A stretch of DNA of 60,422 nucleotides from Methylobacter sp. (lineage in GTDB: Bacteria > Pseudomonadota > Gammaproteobacteria > Methylococcales > Methylomonadaceae): positions 1 to 60,422 of the forward strand of contig JAGXGY010000017.1 in the NCBI GenBank assembly GCA_024636505.1, in the 5' to 3' direction. The notes beneath the pieces are model-generated. The model ran no database searches, was not told where the DNA came from, and was given only the letters and a program-made list of their open reading frames with translations. Position 1 is the stretch's first letter, and each line of letters starts with the position of its first letter. A program made the position numbers and the translations under genes. Below are positions 19,192 through 27,191 of this stretch, piece by piece.

Positions 19192-20154
19192 ATGCGTGTA
19201 TTCATAAGCTCGAGCGTATATGATTTAATCGACATTCGTGCCGAGCTTGCGGAACAGTTGAGAGCTATCGGTATTACGCCGGTTTTGTCGGACGATAAAC
19301 TTTCTGATTTTCGTGTTCAACATGATGTTAATTCAATCGAAACATGTCTTGTAAATGTAGACTCATGCGATGAGTTTCTTTTGATTTTGGATCAACGTAT
19401 GGGCCTACTTTAGAGAAGTTTGGTTATGAGAAGGTTTCCGCTACGCATCTTGAATATCAACGTGCGATAGAAAAGAAAATACCCGTTCGAGTTTATGTTC
19501 GTGACCGTCTTGAGGCTGATTTTGCAATTTGGAGGCGCAATGGGCGAACAACGAGTTCTGTAAAGCTTTCATGGGTCAAGGACGTAGGGCTTTTTGAGTT
19601 ACTGGATAAACATGAAAAACTTGAAGTTAATTCAGAAACTTCAAACTGGTATTCCACATTCACCAGCTCTATCGACTTGAAGGCGGCAATTACTAAGCAC
19701 TTTGAAAAGCGGATTCTTCCAGAACGTCTGGTTGAGGCTATACAGAATAATGTTTTTCCGTTTTTTGATATTAAAGTTGAAGCTGCTTTTCTGGATACTA
19801 TAGTTAATGTTGGTGATAGATTTAAATTTGAAGTACATCTCATTAACCATCAGTCGTGTACCAGCATTCAATTCTGAAATTTATTGGGACGATGGAGATA
19901 AGAATATTGAAAAGAATTTATTTTTTTCACCAAGTCAGTCTGTTTTAATGGGGTTCTTGTGGATAGTTGGTTCTTCTAACGCAGTCGAGAAATTTCTTGT
20001 TGTTGAATATGAAAGTCCAATTGGTGTTTCGGTTCGAGATCAATTTTGTATAACCGGCCAAATTATTTCCGGTGGGTTTATGAGTGGTAGTAGACTTGTT
20101 GATCGAAAGTTTCGGCGCTCAGCATGCGTATCGCTTGAGATTGAAGGTGTCTAA
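19192..20154 (+). pseudogene. Frameshifted gene with N-terminal DUF4062 domain
   Basis: The first frame encodes MRVFISSSVYDLIDIRAEL and DSCDEFLLILDQRMG, a typical DUF4062 start. It then stops, and the match continues one frame over (TLEKFGYEKVSATHLEYQRA, then KKIPVRVYVRDRLEADF). Near 19830 the frame changes back to the first and runs to a stop at 20154. Net length corresponds to an intact protein of about 320 residues. DUF4062 domains are found in nucleotide-signalling and defence-type proteins; the C-terminal half is unrecognised. Codon use is more AT-rich than the neighbours, suggesting transfer. Two sequencing errors cannot be excluded. Confidence 0.75.
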
Positions 20155-20213
20155 CGAGTGTGGCTTGATGTTCGTGGTCACGGTATTTATATTGATTTCA
20201 TGAGGTTTTTATT

Positions 20214-20474
20214 ATGATTCGGGATGATATTATTAACGAATTACAATATATTCCCGAAGCCAAGCTGATAGAACTGTACGATCTTATTCATTATTTTAGG
20301 CTCGGACTTAACTGCGAAGTTGCAAAACAATCTTCTCAAGAAGAGAATTTTGAAATAGATAAGACATTGTGTTTGAACACCTTGAAAAAAATAAAACAGG
20401 GTGATTTTTCGGGATTTAGTGAAATCGATGATGTGAATTCACACATCCAGAATCTAAGAAATGAGATTAGTTAA
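20214..20474 (+). CDS. Probable antitoxin of a type II toxin-antitoxin pair
   Basis: The 86-residue protein (MIRDDIINELQYIPEAKLIE) is acidic and helical, and its C-terminus overlaps the start of the toxin gene by 14 bases. I do not recognise a defined DNA-binding family. The helical N-terminus resembles short antitoxins that start with a PEAKLxELYDxIxxFR pattern. The role is assigned by size, order and overlap with the RelE-like gene. Confidence 0.7.
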   Translation: MIRDDIINELQYIPEAKLIELYDLIHYFRLGLNCEVAKQSSQEENFEIDKTLCLNTLKKIKQGDFSGFSEIDDVNSHIQNLRNEIS

Positions 20475-20730
20475 GGACGAGAATTATCAACGTAAAGAAT
20501 GGAAGTTTTTTAAAAAACATTCTCACCTGGTTGATAAATATGTAGAGGTATTAACTAAGCTTAAAATTAATCCGTTTGACTCGTCATTACAAACACATAA
20601 GTTAAAGGGAGAGCTGAAAGAATTTTATTCGTGCAGCCTAACCCATGACTACCGGATTATTTGTATTTTTTTAATACAAGATGAAACGATTGTCTTAGTC
20701 GATATAGGCAGTCATAACGAAGTTTATTAA
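20461..20730 (+). CDS. RelE/YafQ-like mRNA interferase toxin
   Basis: The 89-residue protein has the RelE/ParE fold pattern: basic N-terminus KEWKFFKKHSHL, the strand pair HKLKGELKEFYSCSLTHDYR, and the last strand VLVDIGSHNEVY. The LKG...DYRI...IGSHNEVY pattern matches the YafQ/RelE group, which cuts mRNA on the ribosome. The conserved His in GSH and Arg in DYR are present, so the toxin looks intact. It lies between a frameshifted DUF4062 gene and lysC. Confidence 0.85.
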   Translation: MRLVKDENYQRKEWKFFKKHSHLVDKYVEVLTKLKINPFDSSLQTHKLKGELKEFYSCSLTHDYRIICIFLIQDETIVLVDIGSHNEVY

Positions 20731-20757
20731 CTTCTGGGAATACCAAGGTTTTATTAA

Positions 20758-21984
20758 ATGGCATTATACGTATATAAATTCGGCGGCACCTCGGTAGGTA
20801 CGGTCGAGCGCATTAAGGCGGTCGCCGAAAAAGTTAAAAAAGCCCACGATCTGGGTGACCAGATTATTGTCGTGGTTTCTGCGATGAGCGGCGAAACCAA
20901 TCGTCTGGTTGCAATGGCGAAAGAAATACAGCAGCATCCTAACGAGCGGGAAATGGACGTGTTGCTGTCGACCGGCGAGCAGGTCACCGTTGCGCTGTTA
21001 AGTATGGCTTTGCATGAGCAAGGTTGCGATGTCTGTTCTTATACCGGCAGCCAAGTGAAAATCCTGACCGACAGCACTCACACCAAGGCGAGGATCCGCA
21101 AGATTGACGATACGCGTATCCGAGCTCATCTTAACGAGGGAAAAGTGGTGGTGGTCGCAGGTTTTCAAGGCGTAGACGAGCACGGCAATATCACCACGTT
21201 GGGGCGCGGCGGTTCCGATACCACTGCAGTGGCGCTGGCGGCGGCGTTAAAAGCCGATGAATGCCATATTTATACCGATGTCGACGGCGTTTACACCACC
21301 GATCCCCGGGTAGAGCCGAAAGCCCGCAGGCTGGATAAAATCACGTTTGAAGAAATGCTGGAAATGGCCAGTTTAGGCTCAAAAGTATTGCAGATCAGAT
21401 CGGTGGAATTTGCCGGAAAATATAATGTTGCGTTACGCGTATTATCATCATTTACAGAAGGTAAGGGTACACTCATTACCTACGAGGAATCACAAGTGGA
21501 AAGTGCTTTAATTTCAGGAATCGCATTCAATCGGGATGAGGCTAAATTAACCATAACCGGTGTGCCTGATTTGCCAGGAGTTGCGTTTAAAATTTTGGGG
21601 CCGATTGCCGACGCTAATATCGAAATCGATATGATTATTCAGAATATTGCAGACGATGCGACCACTGATTTTACTTTTACGATACATCGCAATGACTTTC
21701 AGCAGGCGAAAGCTTTGCTGGATAAGACCTGTGCCGAACTGGGCGCCAGAAATGTAACCGCTGACGACAGGATCGTAAAAGTGTCGATTGTCGGTGTAGG
21801 TATGCGCTCTCATGCAGGCATTGCCAGTACCATGTTTAAGGCATTGGCGGACGAAGGTATTAATATCAGGATGATAGCAACATCAGAGATTAAAATATCA
21901 GTTGTTGTTGATGAAAAATATCTAGAGCTTGCAGTCAGGGCATTGCATGCCGCATTTAAATTAGATCAAGAAATAGAATCCTAG
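20758..21984 (+). CDS. lysC: Aspartate kinase
   Basis: The 408-residue enzyme starts with YKFGGTSVG, has the GRGGSDTTAVALAAALKADE segment, and ends with paired ACT domains (ITGVPDLPGVAFKILGPIAD and VSIVGVGMRSHAGI). It phosphorylates aspartate at the entry to lysine, threonine and methionine synthesis and would be feedback-regulated through the ACT domains. The alaS-lysC-csrA order is conserved in many gammaproteobacteria; here the toxin-antitoxin island separates alaS from lysC. Confidence 0.97.
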   Translation: MALYVYKFGGTSVGTVERIKAVAEKVKKAHDLGDQIIVVVSAMSGETNRLVAMAKEIQQHPNEREMDVLLSTGEQVTVALLSMALHEQGCDVCSYTGSQVKILTDSTHTKARIRKIDDTRIRAHLNEGKVVVVAGFQGVDEHGNITTLGRGGSDTTAVALAAALKADECHIYTDVDGVYTTDPRVEPKARRLDKITFEEMLEMASLGSKVLQIRSVEFAGKYNVALRVLSSFTEGKGTLITYEESQVESALISGIAFNRDEAKLTITGVPDLPGVAFKILGPIADANIEIDMIIQNIADDATTDFTFTIHRNDFQQAKALLDKTCAELGARNVTADDRIVKVSIVGVGMRSHAGIASTMFKALADEGINIRMIATSEIKISVVVDEKYLELAVRALHAAFKLDQEIES

Positions 21985-22008
21985 GCTTTATTTATAATAA
22001 AAAGCTGC

Positions 22009-22014
22009 TATAAT
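22009..22014 (+). promoter_or_regulatory. Candidate csrA -10 element
   Basis: TATAAT matches the sigma-70 -10 consensus exactly and lies 63 bases before the csrA start. No good -35 is seen at 16-18 bases upstream. The predicted leader contains a small hairpin, CTGTT TAAG AACAG (22034-22047). Confidence 0.45.
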
Positions 22015-22076
22015 TGCCCGTCTTGGTTGGATGCTGTTTAAGAACAGTACGTTTTTAACATATATAGGGAGTAGCC

Positions 22077-22286
22077 ATGCTTATCTTGACTCGTCGGGTA
22101 GGGGAGACTTTGATGATTGGTGATGAAGTGACAGTCACTGTTCTTGGGGTCAAAGGAAATCAGGTTCGCATCGGTGTTAACGCACCCAAGGAAGTCTCTG
22201 TCCATAGAGAAGAGATTTATGAAAGGATTAAAAAAGAACAGCAAGAGCATGATGGACCGACTGGCTTGACTGGATCTGAAGAATAA
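22077..22286 (+). CDS. csrA: CsrA, carbon storage regulator (RNA-binding protein)
   Basis: The 69-residue protein begins [18 protein letters not shown] and contains [19 protein letters not shown], the conserved CsrA/RsmA core, including the Leu4 and Arg44 regions that contact RNA. The dimer binds GGA motifs in RNA hairpins and controls translation and stability of many mRNAs. Its own ribosome binding site (AGGGAG) contains a GGGA element, which would fit autoregulation but is not proven. A tRNA-Ser gene follows, as in many gammaproteobacteria. Confidence 0.98.
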   Translation: MLILTRRVGETLMIGDEVTVTVLGVKGNQVRIGVNAPKEVSVHREEIYERIKKEQQEHDGPTGLTGSEE

Positions 22287-22341
22287 AATCAAAGTAAATT
22301 TTTAAAAGACCATTCGGATTCACTGGTTTGATGTGCTTGTG

Positions 22342-22409
22342 AGTTAACTGGGGTGTAAAGTGTTTCGCAAAATATATTTTGCGGGATTATTTAGTCGTTA
22401 CACCTTAAC
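22342..22409. repeat. Nested palindrome between csrA and tRNA-Ser
   Basis: An inner perfect 18-base palindrome (CGCAAAATA/TATTTTGCG, 22366-22383) lies inside an outer stem, GGTGTAA (22352-22358) with TTACACC (22398-22404), extended by GTTAA and TTAAC. A separate palindrome TTAAGAGCT T AGCTCTTAA follows at 22441-22459. These could be csrA transcript ends, a small structured RNA or a miniature mobile element. No U-tract supports a simple terminator. Confidence 0.6.
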
Positions 22410-22468
22410 ATCATTAGAAAAAAAGGAATTATGTTAGTTTTTAAGAGCTTAGCTCTTAACGTTATCTC

Positions 22469-22490
22469 AAGGCACAAGGCTGTCGCTTAA
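22469..22490 (+). repeat. Short AAGGNNN heptamer element
   Basis: Two heptamers (AAGGCAC, AAGGCTG) followed by TCGCTT resemble the left side and GCTGT centre of the larger arrays at 7988, 58131 and 59846. Confidence 0.4.
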
Positions 22491-22493
22491 AGA

Positions 22494-22499
22494 TATAAT
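22494..22499 (+). promoter_or_regulatory. Candidate -10 element of tRNA-Ser
   Basis: TATAAT ends ten bases before the first base of the tRNA. The -35 region (GGCACA near 22471) is a weak match. Confidence 0.45.
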
Positions 22500-22508
22500 C
22501 ATCTATTT

Positions 22509-22600
22509 GGAGAGTTGGCCGAGAGGCTGAAGGCGCTCCCCTGCTAAGGGAGTATGGGTTTTATCGCCCATCGAGGGTTCGAATCCCTCACTCTCCGCCA
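22509..22600 (+). tRNA. tRNA-Ser (anticodon GCU)
   Basis: This 92-base gene folds as a class II tRNA with a long variable arm. The acceptor arms GGAGAGT and ACTCTCC pair, a discriminator G is followed by an encoded CCA, the T loop is GGTTCGAATCC, and the anticodon stem-loop CTCCCCTGCTAAGGGAG carries GCT. It reads AGC/AGU serine codons. Position directly after csrA is widely conserved in gammaproteobacteria. Confidence 0.97.
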
Positions 22601-22608
22601 TATAAAGC

Positions 22609-22635
22609 ATTGATTTTAAATATAAAATCAATTTT
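22609..22635 (+). terminator. Putative terminator of tRNA-Ser
   Basis: A perfect 10-bp stem, ATTGATTTTA/TAAAATCAAT, with an AATA loop is followed by TTT nine bases after the tRNA end. The stem is AT-rich, so strength is uncertain. A second weaker hairpin (AACCCA/TGGGTT, 22679-22705, then TTTT) follows. Confidence 0.5.
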
Positions 22636-22922
22636 CAGAATAAGAATGTGGCAATAATTGGCGGTTAACCCACCACTCAACCCACATTCTTAAACATGTT
22701 GGGTTTTGCAAGTAATTTAGCAAATTACATTCAAATTATAGAGAGCCAAGGCTCTTTATATCATCAAAGTAGTTCATTCTAATAGATCACCTTATTTATT
22801 TTCCTGCTGCTTTATAAGCTCAGAAAATTGAACATTAAGGATTAATCGTTGCATAAATTCCGGCGTGGAACAGCGTTGGTTTCTATAGCGCCAAAAAGGT
22901 AAAACATACGCGATGCTCAACT

Positions 22923-23170
22923 TTAAGTTTGGACTAATCCTTCAAATTGCAAAGGCTGCCGATGTAAACCATGATTGAAAAAAACTGCCATGGTATGAGC
23001 TAGCAATTTTCGAACAAACCGATTGGCCAAATGCCAGAGGTCGCTGGCTCGAACCTTTTCGATATTAAAACGTTCAGTCAATTGACCGATCACCGTTTCG
23101 ACGAGCCGCCGTACCGACAGCAATTGTTGAACAAAAAAGGATGTTATGTAACGTCGAATGCCTACCCGTT
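22923..23170 (-). pseudogene. C-terminal remnant of an IS982-like transposase
   Basis: The minus strand reads VQQLLSVRRLVETVIGQLTE, then SDLWHLANRFVRKLLAHTMA, and ends PLQFEGLVQT. This is the C-terminal signature of IS982-family transposases: RR(L/I)(V/I)ETVIGQL, the W-L-NRF-RK-LAH block and the PLQF(D/E)GL end. The N-terminal and catalytic Asp regions are missing, and no terminal repeats were identified. Confidence 0.75.
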
Positions 23171-23269
23171 AACAGTGTTAAAATTAAACAGCAAAAAAAT
23201 CAATTATTAATATCCTTATCATCGGTTAATATGCACTTTTCATTTAAAACGAAATAAAGGCGGATGATT

Positions 23270-23605
23270 ATGAAGATGAAAAAATTGCGTATTTATATGT
23301 TGATATCCTTTACGATTTTAGCGTTATTTTCGTTTCCTAATGCTTATGCGCAGACAGCGGCACAGAAATTCGGCAGAGGTTTGGCGGGAATGACCTGCGG
23401 TTTTCTTGAAATACCGGGCAATATCGTTAAGGAGACTAAGGCTAAAGGGGCGGTTGGTTTTCCTGTCGGCCTTGCTATCGGCTTGGGAATGACAGTAACC
23501 CGTGAGTTAGTTGGTGTTTATGAGTTTCTGACGGCACCTTTTCCGGTTCCGGCAGGTTTTCGACCCATTTTAACACCCGAGTATCCGTGGGATTATTTTG
23601 AATAA
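23270..23605 (+). CDS. TIGR04073-type exosortase system-associated protein
   Basis: I chose the ATG at 23270 because AAGGCGG stands about six bases upstream; the ATG at 23264 touches that site. The 111-residue product has a signal peptide ending near NAYAQ. The characteristic pattern follows: KFGRGLAGMTCGFLEIPGNI, then VGLAIGLGMTVTRELVGVYE, and a C-terminal tail with ILTPEYPWDYF. The family occurs in genomes with exosortase/PEP-CTERM systems, but its job is unknown. It probably sits in the envelope. Confidence 0.8.
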   Translation: MKMKKLRIYMLISFTILALFSFPNAYAQTAAQKFGRGLAGMTCGFLEIPGNIVKETKAKGAVGFPVGLAIGLGMTVTRELVGVYEFLTAPFPVPAGFRPILTPEYPWDYFE

Positions 23606-23824
23606 GTTCTTTCAGTACAGCTAAAGCATGGCAACCCAAACAGCTCAGATTCGATTGATTTCAGTTAATATATGCTGATTTATGGCGACATCAATTGGGT
23701 CTGGTCTGATTTCATGTTTTTTTGCATCCAAGAAATTTAATGTAAACGAGTTAAGATTGAATTGACTTGCGGACATCAGTTTTCCGCTGTTCGCCGAATG
23801 GCTGTCATCGACAGGCGTCATAAT

Positions 23825-24616
23825 ATGAAGCGGGAATACACCGCTGAATTTCGTTTCTATGAGGAGCTGAACGATTTTCTCCCGCAGCAACAACGTAAGA
23901 ACGATTCTCTATTATTTCAGCGGCCATCCGGGAATCAAGGATCCCATTGAAGTTTTCGGCGTGCCTCATACCGAGGTAGATCTCATTGTGGTCAATGGTC
24001 AGTCAGTGGGATTCAATTATCAACTGCAAGCCGGTGATCGTGTCGCGGTCTACCCGGTTTTTAAATGTCTGAACATCAGTTCCTTGGTCAAACTGCGCAA
24101 AAAATCACTACTTAATAATCCACGCTTCATTCTGGACGTGAATCTGGGTAAGCTTGCTAAATTTATGCGGTTATTGGGTTTCGATAGTCTGTATCGCAAC
24201 AATTATCGGGATGCTGAGGTGGTACATATTGCGGCGAGCGAGCAACGTATTGTACTCAACGTATTGTACTGACTAGGGATCGTCGTCTCTTGTATGCCAA
24301 GCAAATCAGCCACGGTTACTGGGTACGTAGCGTTGATGTCGAAACTCAGATTGATGAGATCCTGCAACGTTTCGATCTGTACGACTTGATTAAGCCTTTT
24401 TCTCGATGTCTGGTTTGTAACGGTGTACTGACGTCAGTTAGCAAAGCTGATATTCTAGATTATCTCGAACCCAAGACCCGACTTTACTATGAGGATTTTT
24501 ATCAATGCGCCGATTGCCGACGAATCTATTGGGAAGGTTCGCACATGGAGAACATGCGCAAGTGCTATCCGGGTTTTCCGGTTCTGCGGAACAGCCTCTC
24601 TAGCAAAGGCAGATAG
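23825..24616 (+). pseudogene. Frameshifted Mut7-C protein (ubiquitin-like plus PIN-like RNase domain)
   Basis: The first segment (MKREYTAEFRFYEELNDFLP) is the Mut7-C ubiquitin-like domain. It shifts frame near 23907 and continues as FSGHPGIKDPIEVFGVPHTE, then into the RNase-like domain FILDVNLGKLAKFMRLLGFD. A second shift at 24243-24270 comes from an exact 14-base tandem duplication. Removing one copy restores ...EQRIVLTRDRRLLYAK. The C-terminal CxxC zinc motifs (SRCLVCNGVL and YQCADCRRIYW) follow. With both lesions no full-length protein can be made by normal decoding. Intact, it would be about 260 residues. Confidence 0.85.
24243..24270 (+). repeat. Exact 14-bp tandem duplication inside the Mut7-C gene
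   Basis: The unit CAACGTATTGTACT occurs twice in a row (24243-24256 and 24257-24270). The extra 14 bases shift the frame and create a stop a few codons later. Confidence 0.95.
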
Positions 24617-24706
24617 TAGCGCAATGCAGGCGACAAAGTTACAGAATTAAAAATGTGATGAACATAATGGAATGATAGAAATAGCAAGGTGTAGGGGTTA
24701 AAGATT

Positions 24707-25297
24707 ATGGATGTCATCGACATGATAAACACTGAAGAGCGAAGAGGTTTTTTCCGCATTGATGATCAAGTTAATCTGTCTTACAGAAAAATAGACGAGA
24801 AACAGGTGACCGAACCGCACCATGTGCCCGATAATATTTTGAATAGCTGTTCATTGTCTACCGCTCTTGAAGTAGTGTCGCAGGATTCGGCAATACTGTT
24901 ACGCAGGTTGGAAAAAATCCTGCCGGACGTGACGGATTACTTAAGGTTAATTGACGCCAAAATCGATCTCCTTACTCAAGCCATACTGATGCAGGGCCAT
25001 CAATTCAAGGAGAATGATACCCGTAACGTTAATATCAGTGCATCCGGCATGGCTTTTAATTGCGAGCAAATATTTACGGAAGGCGATTATTTGGAAATTA
25101 AGATGCTGCTGGTATCTACCATGTCGGTTATCGTGACTTACGCCAAAGTTGTTTCTTGCAAAAACAGTAAAGCTAACGATAGTCAACTGCCTTATCTTGT
25201 CCGCGTTAGTTTTACCAATATGAAAGATGAGGATCAGGAATTACTGATTCAGTATGTGGTTAAAAAGCAAATGCAACAGATCAGAGAGAAGCAATAG
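24707..25297 (+). CDS. PilZ-domain protein with N-terminal extension
   Basis: The 196-residue protein opens with EERRGFFRIDDQVNLSYRKI, a pattern of PilZ-type regulators. A helical middle (about 45-100) follows, and then a region with NVNISASGMAF that matches the (D/N)xSxxG motif. The N-terminal RRxxFR could supply arginines for cyclic di-GMP binding. A second PilZ gene at 9353 shows that the organism uses several such effectors. The target is unknown. It is followed 25 bases later by birA. Confidence 0.75.
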   Translation: MDVIDMINTEERRGFFRIDDQVNLSYRKIDEKQVTEPHHVPDNILNSCSLSTALEVVSQDSAILLRRLEKILPDVTDYLRLIDAKIDLLTQAILMQGHQFKENDTRNVNISASGMAFNCEQIFTEGDYLEIKMLLVSTMSVIVTYAKVVSCKNSKANDSQLPYLVRVSFTNMKDEDQELLIQYVVKKQMQQIREKQ

Positions 25298-25322
25298 ATG
25301 ATCAATAAATATCAATTGATTT

Positions 25323-26321
25323 GTGAATATTTCAGATAAACAAAAGAAAATCCTTAGTCTATTGGCTGACGGCGAGTTCCATTCCGGCACCGAGTTGGCT
25401 ATTGCCTTGGGTATCAGCCGATCAGCCGTTTGGAAGCAGCTGAACGGCTTGACTGAATTGGGATTGCAGCATTCGGCAGTCAGCGGCAAAGGTTACCGGC
25501 TGGAAAATTCGCTGGAGTTGTTGGTAGCATCAAAAATTAATGCGGTCGTTAACGACCAAGCTGGCGCGTTAATGTCATCGCTGGAAATTCATGATCAAAT
25601 CGACTCGACCAACCGCTATTTAGTCGAACGTTCTCAAAATAACGGGCTGTCGGGTTCTGTTTGTTTTGCCGAGTATCAAACAGACGGTAAAGGCAGGCGA
25701 GGACGGCAATGGGTTTCGCCTTACGGCTGTAACATCTATTTGTCGATACTGTGGCGTTTTCAGCAGGGGCCTGCGGCCATTTCAGGTTTAAGTCTGGCTA
25801 TCGGCGTGGCGGTTATCAGGGCGTTAAAGCAACATCAAGTAGCTGATATTGGTCTTAAATGGCCAAATGACATTTACAGCCAGGGTAAAAAACTGGGCGG
25901 TATCCTGGTTGAAGTCTCGGGTGAGACTGACGGCCCATGCAGCGCAGTAATCGGTCTGGGACTCAATTTGTTTTTACCGGAAGCCAAAGCTCAAGGCATT
26001 ACTCAAGCCTGGACCGATTTAACTAAAATCACTGGGCAAAAACGGCTGTTCAGAAATAAGTTGGCGGGCACGTTGTTAAACCATTTGCTGCCGGTCATTG
26101 CCGAGTATGAAGGTATCGGTATTCACGCGTATCTCGATGAATGGCGCGATTATGATTGCCTGTCCGGCCAAGCTGCGACCTTGTTTGTCGGCCAGCAACA
26201 ATTTGAAGGCATGGTGCGAGGCATCGACGATAACGGCATGTTGTTGATTGAACGTCCGGATGGCAGTATACAGACCTTTGCTTCCGGCGAGGTTAGTTTT
26301 AACGCTTCTGCGTCGCCATGA
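25323..26321 (+). CDS. birA: BirA, biotin-protein ligase and biotin operon repressor
   Basis: The 332-residue protein starts with GTG and carries an N-terminal helix-turn-helix (QKKILSLLADGEFHSGTELA, ISRSAVWKQLNGL). The catalytic domain includes the biotinyl-AMP loop GKGRRGRQWVSPYG and KWPNDIYSQGKKLGGILVE. The C-terminal SH3-like domain ends the protein. It attaches biotin to acetyl-CoA carboxylase and represses biotin genes. The stop overlaps the coaX start (ATGA). Confidence 0.96.
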   Translation: MNISDKQKKILSLLADGEFHSGTELAIALGISRSAVWKQLNGLTELGLQHSAVSGKGYRLENSLELLVASKINAVVNDQAGALMSSLEIHDQIDSTNRYLVERSQNNGLSGSVCFAEYQTDGKGRRGRQWVSPYGCNIYLSILWRFQQGPAAISGLSLAIGVAVIRALKQHQVADIGLKWPNDIYSQGKKLGGILVEVSGETDGPCSAVIGLGLNLFLPEAKAQGITQAWTDLTKITGQKRLFRNKLAGTLLNHLLPVIAEYEGIGIHAYLDEWRDYDCLSGQAATLFVGQQQFEGMVRGIDDNGMLLIERPDGSIQTFASGEVSFNASASP

Positions 26322-27049
26322 ATCTGCTGATTGATATGGGTAATTCCCGGTTAAAATGGGCGGTTACGACTGCCGGTCAAATTATGATCGGATTGCCGCT
26401 GGTTAATAGCCGGATTAATCGGGAGGAGCTTATTCGGCTCTGGCAAGGCCGCTATCGCCCCAGGCGGATCGCCATTTCCTGCGTCAGCGCAAATCAGTTA
26501 CTCGAGCTGGTGCAGTCGGTAGCAGGTGAGCTTTGGCTGGATGTGGATATTATCTTGGTTAAATCTCAAGCCCAGGCGTTTGGGGTGATTAACGCTTACC
26601 GACAGCCGGAAAAATTGGGCGTTGATCGTTGGCTGTCTTTAATAGCGGTTTGGCAACAATATCAGCGGTCGGCCTGTATCGTCGATTGCGGAACAGCGAT
26701 TACCGTGGATTTAATTAATGCCGACGGCAGGCATCAAGGCGGCCTGATTAGCCCGGGTTTGACGCTGATGAAGCAATCTCTGGGGCAGGGAACCGAAGCG
26801 CTGCCTTTTAGCGAAACAAATCACGTGTTCGGGCTGGCCGACCATACCGAAGCCGCAATCTACAGCGGCACCTTAATGGCGGCTGTGGGTTTGATTAAGC
26901 AAGTGCTGGCAACGCAAGCAGACGATAGGCAATTGATTTTAACCGGCGGCGATGCCGAACTTATTGCCGGACAGCTTAATGTTGAGGCTATTGTTGCCCC
27001 GGATTTGGTGCTGCGAGGATTATTGTGCGTTCTGGAAGGACACACGTGA
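26318..27049 (+). CDS. coaX: Type III pantothenate kinase
   Basis: The 243-residue protein has the ASKHA-fold motifs of CoaX: LLIDMGNSRLKWAV at the N-terminus, PEKLGVDRWLSLIA, and IVDCGTAITVDLI with GGLISPGLTLM. It performs the first step of coenzyme A synthesis. The four-base overlap with birA matches the common birA-coaX pairing. Confidence 0.95.
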   Translation: MNLLIDMGNSRLKWAVTTAGQIMIGLPLVNSRINREELIRLWQGRYRPRRIAISCVSANQLLELVQSVAGELWLDVDIILVKSQAQAFGVINAYRQPEKLGVDRWLSLIAVWQQYQRSACIVDCGTAITVDLINADGRHQGGLISPGLTLMKQSLGQGTEALPFSETNHVFGLADHTEAAIYSGTLMAAVGLIKQVLATQADDRQLILTGGDAELIAGQLNVEAIVAPDLVLRGLLCVLEGHT

Positions 27050-27106
27050 AGATTTTGTTGCTTCTGGGCGCTTCACTGCCATTAAATCAAAGGATTGAAT
27101 ATTATT

Positions 27107-27165
27107 GTGGGCTCGAATTTATTCGCGCTTTTTAACACCTGTTGCGCGAATAAATTCGCGCCCAC
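27107..27165. repeat. Inverted repeat between coaX and the SpmAB-like gene
   Basis: The 22-base arms 27107-27128 (GTGGGCTCGAATTTATTCGC...) and 27144-27165 are complementary with one mismatch. They flank a 15-base loop. It resembles the REP-like class in size but differs in sequence from the 14190/42785 family. Confidence 0.8.
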
Positions 27166-27191
27166 GGCATTCAACTCTAATTATTCCCATC

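Noticed and set aside
22034..22047. CTGTTTAAGAACAG in the csrA leader as an SOS box
   Set aside because: Spacing between CTGT and ACAG is six bases, not eight. It is better read as a small hairpin.
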